Source: Georgenia daeguensis (GTDB taxonomy: Bacteria; Actinomycetota; Actinomycetes; Actinomycetales; Actinomycetaceae). Taken from it: 64,000 nucleotides of DNA. The stretch spans positions 1 through 64,000 of the forward strand of contig NZ_BAABBA010000022.1 of assembly GCF_039537705.1 (NCBI RefSeq), written 5' to 3'. Below, in pieces: positions 25,191 through 32,939 of this stretch. A program made the position numbers and the translations under genes. Every line of letters starts with the position of its first letter. Positions within the stretch are counted from its first letter, which is position 1. Under the pieces are notes generated by a model that saw only the letters and a program-made list of their open reading frames with translations, had not been told where the DNA came from and made no database searches.

Positions 25191-25282
25191 GGCGGTGGGC
25201 CGACATCAGTGTGCGGCTGCGTGAGAGCTCCGCATCTCACGCGCGGCCGCAAACCGTATGCATAACACGGTTGCCACGTGGG

Positions 25283-26587
25283 TTATCCGGTGGGGCGCCA
25301 CTGATTGATCACGATCTGGCGCTTGCCGGAGGCGAGCAGCGGAACCTCGTCGACGTACTCGATCTGAAGGTCTGCGTCGGCACCCAGGAACGTGAGGTAG
25401 TCGGCGCGGATCCGTGCGTCTCGCCCGGCGTCGCGGTCGGCGTTGAGTTTGAGGGTGTACTTCCCTGGTCCGGTCTGGATCAGTTGGTACTGTCGGAGGT
25501 TTTGGTCGGCAAGTTCTGGTTTGGCCATCGGGTTAAGGCTTCGCCCGCGTGTGTCGAAGAGCTGATCGAGGGCGCGCCCGGAGACCGCCGCCAGGGTGGT
25601 GTCGTCGACGTTGTCGTCCTCGTCTACGGCGAAGGTTCCGACATCGCCGGTGTCGTACCTGATGAAGGGCATGGCGTAGTTGAACAGGTCGGTCAAGACG
25701 ATGCGTCCTTCTTCTCCGGCCCGGGTGGGTTCGTCGGAGTCGTGCCGCAGAATCTCTACGGCATAGGACGCGACGTTGATGCGGTACGCACTTTCGCCGG
25801 GTGTCTGTTGGGCGATGAGCCCGTTCTCGCTGTTGGAGTAGCGTGCGACGAGCGGGCGGCCGAAGCGCCGAGGGGCGGCGCTGCTCAGGTAGTTCGTCGG
25901 GGCCTCGCCGCCAGCGATCACCGCACTGACGTGGCTGTTGACGTCCAAGTCTTGGTCGTCGAGGACGTGGCACAGTTGCTCGAGGGCCGAGCTGTAGCCG
26001 AACAGTGTCACCGGGCGGCGTCGGCGTCGGATGCCGTCGAGGACTTCTCGGGCCCGATCTGTGTCGAGGGCTCGGACGTCGATCGGTGTGATCGCCTCTT
26101 TCATGCAGCGGAGGCGGCTCTTGCGGTACTGCCCACCCCAGAGCCTGAAGTACAGCATGGGAGTCCCCAGCCGGTAGCCGGCGCGGCCGGCCAGGGCGAT
26201 CGTGTCAGCCTGGTTCTGCCGCATCTTGCCGCTGTCCCACAACGATTCGAACGGGGTGCCGGTGGATCCCGAGGTCCGGTGCGGATAGAGGTCACGGGCG
26301 GCGAAGCCGCGAGCGAGCATTGACTGGCCGTTGGTGCGGAACGTCAGCTTGTTCACCACGGGGAACTCAGCGAGATCGCTCGGGTCGAGACCGGCGTAGT
26401 AGTCCGTCACTTTGGAGGCGTGCCGTAGCAGGTCCGCCAGCCTGTCCCGTCGAACCGCGACGGCTGCGGGTGACCTAGAGGAATCTAAGAGGGCATTGAT
26501 TTCGGTGACTGCTTGGGCGACATGACCGCCCCGGGCACGGTCCAGCGCCCAGTAGACCGATCGGCGGGCGACGGCTGCCAAGTCCAT
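25283..26587 (-). CDS. CapK/PaaK-like adenylate-forming enzyme
   Basis: A 434-aa protein of the phenylacetate-CoA ligase/CapK (coenzyme F390 synthetase-like) group. The P-loop-like AMP-binding motif is HRTSGSTGTPFESLWD. The adenylation core continues with TLFGYSSALEQL, SAVIAGGEAPTNYL, ARYSNSENGLIA (aromatic-rich A5 motif) and MPFIRYDTGDVG (A7 motif). A PaaK-type C-terminal lid follows, ending LASGKRQIVINQWRPTG. AAGGAG precedes ATG 26587. CapK proteins sit in capsule and exopolysaccharide clusters and are thought to activate a carboxylate. Its first 37 residues are shared with the chimera at 15949-16290. An 11-bp-period box lies about 75 bp upstream. Confidence 0.85.
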   Translation of the reverse strand: MDLAAVARRSVYWALDRARGGHVAQAVTEINALLDSSRSPAAVAVRRDRLADLLRHASKVTDYYAGLDPSDLAEFPVVNKLTFRTNGQSMLARGFAARDLYPHRTSGSTGTPFESLWDSGKMRQNQADTIALAGRAGYRLGTPMLYFRLWGGQYRKSRLRCMKEAITPIDVRALDTDRAREVLDGIRRRRRPVTLFGYSSALEQLCHVLDDQDLDVNSHVSAVIAGGEAPTNYLSSAAPRRFGRPLVARYSNSENGLIAQQTPGESAYRINVASYAVEILRHDSDEPTRAGEEGRIVLTDLFNYAMPFIRYDTGDVGTFAVDEDDNVDDTTLAAVSGRALDQLFDTRGRSLNPMAKPELADQNLRQYQLIQTGPGKYTLKLNADRDAGRDARIRADYLTFLGADADLQIEYVDEVPLLASGKRQIVINQWRPTG

Positions 26588-26660
26588 AGCGGGCTCCTTG
26601 CGATAAGTCTCCGTCCATTTGACTGTAGTAAGTCTGGCGACCGGAGCGGGGCGGTAGACC

Positions 26661-26680
26661 CTTGAATTTCTGATGAAGAT
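26661..26680 (-). promoter_or_regulatory. tandem 11-bp-period box upstream of the CapK-like gene
   Basis: The minus strand reads ATCTTCATCAGAAATTCAAG; the TTCA cores are 11 bp apart. A TACAGT-like -10 lies about 27-30 bp downstream toward the gene. The IS481 copy begins 28 bp on the far side, so the site survived the insertion. Confidence 0.5.
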
Positions 26681-26707
26681 CGGCTGGCCGGGACGAACGG
26701 CTCTAGT

Positions 26708-27812
26708 TGTACCCGGCCGGGACGTTGGTGACACGGGAGCGGTCGGGACACACGGTCGTGGGTGATTGAACGAGGAAGGGCCTCCGGGTGGGGTGTGGCT
26801 TGTCTAGAGTCCGCACCCACCGGAGGCCCTCGTGTCCCACCGTAACGCCCGTCTGACCTTCCACGGCCGCCTGACCATCGTCGACCGGGTGCGCCGGCAG
26901 GGCCGCCCGCAGGCCCACGTCGCCAAGGAGATGGGTGTCTCGCGCAAGACGGTCATCTACTGGCTCAGGCGTTACGACACCGAGGGTGAGTCCGGCCTGC
27001 ACGACCGATCCTCGCGCCCGCGCTCCTGCCCGCGGCGCACCCCGGCCCAGGTCGAGCAACGGGTGCTCGAGCTGCGCGCGTCGTCCCGGCGCGGGCAGGA
27101 CTGGATCGGCCCCGAGCTCGGTCTCCCGGCCCGGACCGTTGGCCGGGTACTGCGCCGCCACGGGGTGCCCTACCTGCGCGAGTGCGACCCGCTGACCGGA
27201 GAGGTCATCCGTTCGTCCAAGGCGACCGCCACCCGCTACGAGCGCGCCCGGCCCGGGGAGCTGGTCCACATGGACGTCAAGAAGATCGGCAAGATCCCCG
27301 ACGGCGGCGGCTGGAGAGCGCACGGCCGTGAAGCGGTCTCCACCACCCGCGACCGCTCAGGCAAGCTCGGCTACGACTACGTCCACTCCCTCGTCGACGA
27401 CCACTCCCGCCTGGCCTACTCCGAGATCCTGCCCGACGAGAAGGGCACCAGCTGCGCGGGGTTCCTGCGCCGGGCCGCGGCCTACTTCGCCGGCCACGGC
27501 ATCACCCAGATCGAGCGCGTCATGACCGATAACGCCTGGGCGTACAAGCACTCCCTGCGTGAGGTCGTCGCCGAGCTCGGCGCGAGGCAGAAGTTCATCA
27601 AGCCGCACTGCCCCTGGCAGAACGGGAAGGTGGAAAGGCTCAACCGCACCCTGCAGAGCGAGTGGGCCTACCGGCAGGTCTTCACCAGCAACGATGAACG
27701 AGCCGCCGCCCTTGCCCCCTGGATCGAGTACTACAACACTCAAAGGCGCCACAGCGCACTCGGCGGCCTCCCGCCGACCAGCCGACTGTCACCAACCTGA
27801 TGGCCGGGTACA
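26708..27812 (+). mobile_element. complete IS481-family insertion sequence
   Basis: The element runs from TGTACCCGGCC to GGCCGGGTACA (1105 bp), with imperfect terminal inverted repeats that also share GTTGGTGACA further in. It is flanked by a 6-bp direct duplication, TCTAGT, at 26702-26707 and 27813-27818, so it is an intact transposition product rather than a recombinant. It separates the divergent promoters of the CapK-like and ATP-grasp genes. Confidence 0.9.
26832..27800 (+). CDS. IS481-family DDE transposase
   Basis: A 322-aa transposase. The N-terminal HTH reads QAHVAKEMGVSRKTVIYWLR. The rve integrase core has the catalytic triad: D in LVHMDVKKIG, D in RVMTDNAWAYK, and E in QNGKVERLNRTLQSEW, with the usual DDE(35)E-type spacing. 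The C-terminus, YYNTQRRHSALGGLPPTSRL, is typical of IS481/IS3 relatives. It is full length in a single frame, unlike IS3 with its frameshift. Start and stop lie within the terminal repeats. No passenger gene is present. Confidence 0.95.
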   Translation: MSHRNARLTFHGRLTIVDRVRRQGRPQAHVAKEMGVSRKTVIYWLRRYDTEGESGLHDRSSRPRSCPRRTPAQVEQRVLELRASSRRGQDWIGPELGLPARTVGRVLRRHGVPYLRECDPLTGEVIRSSKATATRYERARPGELVHMDVKKIGKIPDGGGWRAHGREAVSTTRDRSGKLGYDYVHSLVDDHSRLAYSEILPDEKGTSCAGFLRRAAAYFAGHGITQIERVMTDNAWAYKHSLREVVAELGARQKFIKPHCPWQNGKVERLNRTLQSEWAYRQVFTSNDERAAALAPWIEYYNTQRRHSALGGLPPTSRLSPT

Positions 27813-28002
27813 TCTAGTGCGGCCGGCGGAACGCGAATTGTGAACTTGGTAGGCGCGGCGGAACCGGCTTCGGGCCCGAGCGCGTATCCGATGACCTACG
27901 AGAGGTGCATAGCCGACGAACGGCCGCCGGCAACCATGCAGGTTGGTGGGTGGGAGCAGGATCGTGCCCGAGCTCCGCTCGGCACGAAGGTCGCCGGATG
28001 AA

Positions 28003-28059
28003 TCTTCATTAAACCTTCATCACTACACCGGTCCTTCATCGCGGCGCACCGGACATAGT
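28003..28059 (+). promoter_or_regulatory. tandem 11-bp-period box and putative promoter of the ATP-grasp gene
   Basis: CTTCAT at 28004-28009 and at 28015-28020 are 11 bp apart. CATAGT at 28054-28059 is a plausible -10, followed by the ATG at 28139. The rest of the 27813-28138 gap holds no recognisable gene. Confidence 0.5.
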
Positions 28060-28138
28060 GGCCATCCCGGACACGTACGATCCGCCGCCGGCCCGGGCAC
28101 TGCGCGGTGTCTTTTCAGCACGGTCACTGGGAGTTCTC

Positions 28139-29215
28139 ATGAGTCGACCGACACACCAGCCAGGACTCAAGATCGTGATCGCCTCCGCGGGGCGGCGCGC
28201 TCACATCGTCGGGTGGTTCAAGGAGTCATTGGTGCACGTGGGGTTGCCGGGCGAGGTCATCTCGATGGAGTTCCGGACCACCAGTGCCTCGTTGGCCGTG
28301 GCGGACCGTGCCGTGACCATGCCGGCCTACAACGCCGACGAGTACCCCGCAGCCATGCGCGCCTGGTTCGACACAGAGCGTCCTGACCTGTTCCTGTCGC
28401 TGAACGACTACGAGCACGAAGTGCTGTCCAGGGGCCTCGCAGACCAGCTGCGCGAGTACGGATGCCGCGTTGCCGCGCTAGAGGAAGGTGGCCAGGAGAC
28501 GGTGTCCGACAAGTTCTCCATGGCGAAAGCCCTTCGAGCGCACGGCATCGCGTCCCCGGTCACCCACCTAGGGACCGAGAGCCACGACCTGGCGCGGCAG
28601 GGCCCCGCCGACCGGATGTTTGTCGTCAAGCATCGCTTCGGCAGCGGCTCGACGGGCTTGAGGATAGTGGAAGCCGCTCATCTGGAGGCCGCCGTAGCCG
28701 ATTCGGCCAGGACCGCCCTGAACAGGCGCGGGCTGCCGGCCTACGGAGACCTCAGCCATGTCATCGTCCAAGATCGTCTCCTCGGTGCCGAGTTCGGAGC
28801 GGACGGTGTGTTCTCGGTAGACGGTCGCGCACAGCTCCTGGGTGTGCTGGCCCGCCGGAAGGTTCAGATGAGGTCCGGAGCCACGGATGTGGCCACCTCC
28901 GTGGACGCCGAGCGGTTTCGCGACCTTGTCGGACGCATCGGGTCCCTGATCCGACCAAGTGCACTCATCGATCTCGACATCATCGAATCGGCGGACGGCG
29001 AACTGCACGTGATCGACATAAACCCGAGATTTGGAGGTGGCTATCCGTTCGTGCACCTTGCCGGTGCGGATGCGCCCGCCGTCCTCATCCAAGCAGCCGC
29101 CGGGCTGGAGCCCGACCTCTCGCTCCTCGCGTACGAGGAAGGCGTGACATCGGCAAGAGGGGAGACGTTCGCTGTGGTCAGCCGGGCGTCGACGCCCTCG
29201 CCATTGTCGGCGTGA
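28139..29215 (+). CDS. ATP-grasp ligase (carbamoyl-phosphate-synthase-like)
   Basis: A 358-aa ATP-grasp enzyme that would form an acyl phosphate and join a carboxylate to an amine. The N-terminal Rossmann-like part reads LKIVIASAGRRAHIVGWFKE. Nucleotide-binding segments follow: VSDKFSMAKALRAHGIASPV, MFVVKHRFGSGSTGLRIV (the Lys and Gly-rich loop) and VIVQDRLLGAEFGADGVFSV. Mg-binding DLDIIES and VIDINPRFGGGYPF are the late catalytic motif. GGGAG precedes ATG 28139. This subtype recurs in exopolysaccharide clusters and small-molecule pathways. The neighbours (CapK-like, PLP decarboxylase, GT4) suggest decoration of a glycan with an amine or amino acid; the substrate is unknown. Confidence 0.85.
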   Translation: MSRPTHQPGLKIVIASAGRRAHIVGWFKESLVHVGLPGEVISMEFRTTSASLAVADRAVTMPAYNADEYPAAMRAWFDTERPDLFLSLNDYEHEVLSRGLADQLREYGCRVAALEEGGQETVSDKFSMAKALRAHGIASPVTHLGTESHDLARQGPADRMFVVKHRFGSGSTGLRIVEAAHLEAAVADSARTALNRRGLPAYGDLSHVIVQDRLLGAEFGADGVFSVDGRAQLLGVLARRKVQMRSGATDVATSVDAERFRDLVGRIGSLIRPSALIDLDIIESADGELHVIDINPRFGGGYPFVHLAGADAPAVLIQAAAGLEPDLSLLAYEEGVTSARGETFAVVSRASTPSPLSA

Positions 29216-29271
29216 ATGGCCGACAACTGCGCCGAGCTCCGTCCTGATGGTGGCCAGTCTCCGACGACGAC

Positions 29272-30594
29272 TCAGGAGGTCGGTCGGGACACCAAATCGG
29301 GCCGGGGATCGGAGTCCTGCCCGGCGGCGTCGGTCGTCACGTTGTCGCCGCGGAGCGGCGGCATAGGGAGCTCTGGCGAGCCGGGTCTCGAGTTGCCCTG
29401 AAGGAACTCGGCCACGCCCCACCTCTCGCGTACTGGGATCAGCATGTCGCCCTCGCGGACATACACGGGCGGGAGGAACTCGATGAACAGGGGCTGGAAG
29501 CACATCGAGTACGCGCCGACCTTGAGGTAAACGATCCGGTCACCCTCGGTGAGGGCCGGCGCGTCGTTGAGCCGCATGAGACGGTCGTGCTCCATGCACG
29601 TAAAGCCGCTGACGATCTGGCTCGGCGATGTCGCGGCAGAGGAGGTGACGAGCTGATACTGGTACGGAGCCTTCCGCCGGAAGGTGGGGTCGATGTTCGT
29701 GCGACTGCCGTCCGTGACCACGATGGTGTGCGGGCCGACGTTCTTGACGTCGATGACGCTGGTGTGGAACTCGATCGGGACCGCCACCAAAGACCTGCCC
29801 GGCTCCACGATCAATCGCGTCCGTGCCGGGTCCACCACCTCACCGAGGGTGTCCCGTATGACCCCGATGTAGTCGTCGAACGTCGGGTCACCGGGGGCTT
29901 CGCCACCGAAGAAGCCCCCACCGATGTCGACGAAGTCCAGGTCGAGCCCACGGGAGGTGATGAGTTCAGCGGCGACCGTGGCCGCTGCGCGGAAGACCTG
30001 TGCGCTGCGTGACAGGGAACTCGAATGCAGGTGCAGCCCTGAGATCCTCACCCCGGCCTGGGTGAGCTCGTCGACCGCGCGGTCGAACTCGCCGTTGTCG
30101 AGGTTGAACCCGAAGCGACCTCCCTCCTGCGCCGTGGCGCTCTCGCCCGGGCACATCGCCTCAAGGTCCCAGTTCACCCTGAGCCCGACGGCGACGTCCT
30201 GACCGGGATGGTCACGGGCGAGCTCGCACGTCCACCGCACCTCCCGGTTGGCGTCAAGATTGACCACCGAGCCCTGGGTGAGCGCCGCCCTGAGCCTGTC
30301 CCGACTCTTGATCGGACCGTTGTAGACCACCTGGTCGGGGCCGTACCCCAGGGCCAGGGCGAGCTCATACTCGGTGTCGGAGACCACCTCCGCCCACGCG
30401 CCGCGGCTCTTCATGTATGTGATGAGCCAGGGGAGAGAGTTTGTCTTGAAGGAGTACGCCAGCGTCGCGTTCGGCCAGAACCGCTCCAGGGCGCGGCTGA
30501 AACGGCCGTAGAACCTCTCGAGGGTTTCCAGATCGATCACGAACGCCGGTGTCGGCGGACGAGTGTCGGTGGTGCCGCTGCTCAGCTCTGCCAT
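29272..30594 (-). CDS. PLP-dependent decarboxylase, type III fold (LysA/ornithine-DAP group)
   Basis: A 440-aa alanine-racemase-fold decarboxylase. TLAYSFKTNSLPWLI holds the Schiff-base Lys. HLHSSSLSRSAQVF (the HxHxG-type region), FVDIGGGFFGGEAPG (phosphate-binding Gly loop) and IVEPGRSLV follow. GFTCMEHDRLMR is the CxxxD-type motif, whose Cys is the proton donor in group IV decarboxylases, and KVGAYSMCFQPLFIEF is the C-terminal substrate-side Tyr motif. These identify the fold. The acid decarboxylated (diaminopimelate, ornithine, lysine or a carboxy-polyamine) is undetermined. The start at 30594 has GAGAGAGG upstream. It converges on the ATP-grasp gene, with 56 bp between the stops. Confidence 0.87.
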   Translation of the reverse strand: MAELSSGTTDTRPPTPAFVIDLETLERFYGRFSRALERFWPNATLAYSFKTNSLPWLITYMKSRGAWAEVVSDTEYELALALGYGPDQVVYNGPIKSRDRLRAALTQGSVVNLDANREVRWTCELARDHPGQDVAVGLRVNWDLEAMCPGESATAQEGGRFGFNLDNGEFDRAVDELTQAGVRISGLHLHSSSLSRSAQVFRAAATVAAELITSRGLDLDFVDIGGGFFGGEAPGDPTFDDYIGVIRDTLGEVVDPARTRLIVEPGRSLVAVPIEFHTSVIDVKNVGPHTIVVTDGSRTNIDPTFRRKAPYQYQLVTSSAATSPSQIVSGFTCMEHDRLMRLNDAPALTEGDRIVYLKVGAYSMCFQPLFIEFLPPVYVREGDMLIPVRERWGVAEFLQGNSRPGSPELPMPPLRGDNVTTDAAGQDSDPRPDLVSRPTS

Positions 30595-30748
30595 GTCAGC
30601 CTCTCTCTGTGTCGGCACGGAACCAAACTGGCACGGCGCGGACCTGGCGCACCGCCGGTCTTCGGCGCCCTACGCAGCAGCCCTCGTCGCTCGCGTCTGA
30701 TGCAAACTCTGGCGTCGTTTACCGCCTCCTGAACGGAAAACTGTTGAA

Positions 30749-30768
30749 TCTTCACCAGATTTTCACAG
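30749..30768 (+). promoter_or_regulatory. tandem 11-bp-period box between the GT4 stop and the decarboxylase start
   Basis: TTCAC at 30751-30755 and at 30762-30766 are 11 bp apart. It overlaps the stop codon of the glycosyltransferase gene (30763-30765) and lies about 155 bp upstream of the decarboxylase start, but in reverse orientation to that gene. The match to the motif class is clear; its target is less so. Confidence 0.35.
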
Positions 30769-32211
30769 GTCCTCGTGCGGGAGCCCACCGGATCTGAGCC
30801 CGCCGCCAGGGAGACCAACCCTGGGGGAGGTGTGCCGAGAAGACCGGACGGGTGGCCCGCGCGTGTCACACCGGTGCCTGGGGAGCGCGCGAAGCAGCAC
30901 GGGGTGCAACCACCGAACTATTGGCCCGCGGCCGACCGCATGATCCGGCTCGCGGCTGCCTTGCGTCAGCTGTCCCTGGAAGTAGGTGTCCAGAGCAGCC
31001 CATACACGGGGGCGCGAGAAGTTCTCGTGCACCCACGTCCGTCCGCGAGCCCCGAGGCTGGAAGCGAGCTTGGGATCAAGCGCGAGGCTCTCCAGTGCGG
31101 CGGCCAGGGCAACGGGGTCAGCCGGGGGGACAGCAATGCCGGTACGACCGTCGAGGATGCTGTCCACCGCTCCCGTCGCAGTCGTCGTCACGACCGGCAC
31201 GCCCATCGCCGCCGCCTCCAGGCACACATTCGGCATTCCCTCACGAAGCGTGGGGAGGCACAGCACATCCATGAGACGGAAGTACGGCCGAGTGTCCTCG
31301 ACAACGTCGACCCGTACAGGCCTCCTCGTCACACTGTCGAAAGGGTCGTACCCGGCCCGGTCGACGCCTCCGACGACCAGCACGTCCACGTCGACCGATC
31401 GGATCGCGAGCAGTTCCACTGCGGCGGCCAGCGTCTCCAGGCCCTTGTCGGGCGCGAGGCGCCCCACGAAGCCGACCACCCGTCGCCCTCCGGTGAGACC
31501 CAAGCTGTCACGAAGGCGTGCGAGTTCACTCTCATCGACCTGCTGCGGCGAGAACCACGCCATGTCCACCCCGTGCGAACTGCCGGAACCGAGCATGTCG
31601 ATCTTCTCGGGACGTGCGAGACGGTGAGCGGTGAATGCCCTCGTCAGACTCGGGCTCACAGAGAGAACCCGTGTCGCCGAGCGTGCAGACACCCATTCGA
31701 ACAACCACAACAAGGCACGGAAAGCCCCTCTGGTGGTCTCAAGTCGGAGCCCGTACAAGTGGTAAATCCTTGCCGGCACACCGGTGCCCTTGGCGGCAAG
31801 GAGCCCCAGCAGCGCGGCCTTCGGCGTGGCAAGTACGGCAACGTCCGGCCGGTACCTCCGCAGATGACGTATCCAGCCCAGCAGCGAACGAACGTCGCCC
31901 ACCGGTGAGGGACGACGCAACATCGGCAACTCGAACGTAGTCACGCCAGGGCGCAGGAACTGCTCCGTACTCCCACCACCAGGTCCGCTAAGGAGCTGAA
32001 CGTCCCAGCCCTGCTCGACCAGGTACTCGGGGAAACCGGCCAAGAAGTGGAAGGATCCTGACGACGTGGCCCCAAAGAGAATGGAAGGCCGGGAGCGGGC
32101 GCCGTCTCCGGCATGGGGAAGCCCGGACTCGTGGTCCCGACCGCGAGCACCACGTTCGGTCCGCCTCATTGCCACCACCGTCAATCGTACGGACACCGGC
32201 CTGGGCGCCAT
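30763..32211 (-). CDS. GT4-family glycosyltransferase (GT-B fold)
   Basis: Up to 482 aa. Core GT-B motifs: ILFGATSSGSFHFLAGFPEY (N-terminal acceptor domain), the linker GSGSSHGVDMAWFSP, then the C-terminal nucleotide-sugar domain with GGRRVVGFVGRLAPDKGLET, VLCLPTLREGMPNVCLEAAA (the EX7E motif) and VPVVTTTATGAVDSILDG. The family retains sugar configuration and builds surface polysaccharides or glycolipids. Residues 1-40 are Arg-rich and may precede the true start; ATG 32169 is an alternative. The last 60 or so residues (after YFQGQLTQG) are Arg/Pro/Gly-rich and unlike the family, so a frameshifted or readthrough tail is possible. It is co-directional with the decarboxylase gene. Confidence 0.83.
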   Translation of the reverse strand: MAPRPVSVRLTVVAMRRTERGARGRDHESGLPHAGDGARSRPSILFGATSSGSFHFLAGFPEYLVEQGWDVQLLSGPGGGSTEQFLRPGVTTFELPMLRRPSPVGDVRSLLGWIRHLRRYRPDVAVLATPKAALLGLLAAKGTGVPARIYHLYGLRLETTRGAFRALLWLFEWVSARSATRVLSVSPSLTRAFTAHRLARPEKIDMLGSGSSHGVDMAWFSPQQVDESELARLRDSLGLTGGRRVVGFVGRLAPDKGLETLAAAVELLAIRSVDVDVLVVGGVDRAGYDPFDSVTRRPVRVDVVEDTRPYFRLMDVLCLPTLREGMPNVCLEAAAMGVPVVTTTATGAVDSILDGRTGIAVPPADPVALAAALESLALDPKLASSLGARGRTWVHENFSRPRVWAALDTYFQGQLTQGSREPDHAVGRGPIVRWLHPVLLRALPRHRCDTRGPPVRSSRHTSPRVGLPGGGLRSGGLPHEDL

Positions 32212-32939
32212 GCCGCGCAGGGGTTACACAGCGGCGATCTCGTCCCAGAAATGTCGAGGTTGCGGCTCGACTCTATGTGGCACGGACCGCACGCGTCTGC
32301 GGATTCGGGCGCTGTACCGACGGCCCTCGCGTAGTTTGCGCCCGAGTCGTCTCCGAAGGCAGCGCCACAGCTAGGCACGCCGTCGCCGAGGGAGTCGTGG
32401 TGACGTCGCTGGGGCCGAAGTGGCTGCCGCCGGGTGGCCAGTTTCGGCACACGCCTGGATGCGTGGTGGGGTGAAGTTTGCCGTCCGGCGTGGGCGCTCT
32501 GGAACAGCCACGGGCTGCGGCCACGCCGGTGTTGAGGTTCGGCTGGGGGTTGTTCAGTGCATGAGGAGCGGGATCGCAGCGCCGCGACGCGGCCCGGCGC
32601 TGGGCGCAGAGGAGCAGGTAGGAGTGCCGTCGGCCGACTCAGTAGAGGAGTCGGAGTGGTTGAGGGGAGAGTCGTTCGTCTGTCCGGCCGTCAGCGATGC
32701 ATCCGATGAGATACGCAGACTGCACTTTGTCATAAGGTCCATTATCGGATCAGAACCCACGGGAGTTGCAGTAGATGCGAGAACTCCCGTCCCGGGCCGA
32801 TCTGGACGTCTTCGCAGGTCAGGACCCGTCTGGAGCGCCACGGCTCTCGTGCACCGGCGTGTCGTTGAGCGGGCATCTATGCAGGTGGCCATAGGTTTCC
32901 TGCATTAGATGCACGATTCCGCGATGAAGTGGAGAGCGC
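32212..32939. other. 728-bp gap holding repeat sequences; no gene recognised
   Basis: The open frames here lack family features and look like high-GC noise. The gap contains GGTCCATTATCGGA at 32736-32749, repeated exactly at 60435-60448 after yhcG copy 2. It also holds a hairpin CGGGAGTT (32760-32767) with AACTCCCG (32782-32789). The hairpin's left half is repeated near 36636. Confidence 0.5.
32759..32782 (+). repeat. left copy of a 24-bp imperfect direct repeat flanking the recombinase module
   Basis: ACGGGAGTTGCAG followed by TAGATGCGAGA matches 36636-36659 (ACGGGAGTTGCAG, CAGGTGCGAGA) at 22 of 24 positions. The pair brackets the three recombinase genes and the 35934 gene, about 3.9 kb, and is a candidate attL/attR pair or target duplication. 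Confidence 0.45.

Noticed and set aside
30749..30768. Treating this box as the certain promoter element of the decarboxylase
   Set aside because: Its orientation is opposite to that gene and it overlaps the glycosyltransferase stop codon, so it is kept only as a low-confidence member of the motif set.
30775..31908. A 377-codon plus-strand frame opposite the glycosyltransferase
   Set aside because: The minus strand has clear GT-B motifs; the plus frame has none.
32420..32908. A 162-codon plus-strand frame before the integrase
   Set aside because: No recognisable domain or ribosome-binding site, and it includes the hairpin and repeat sequences; treated as non-coding.
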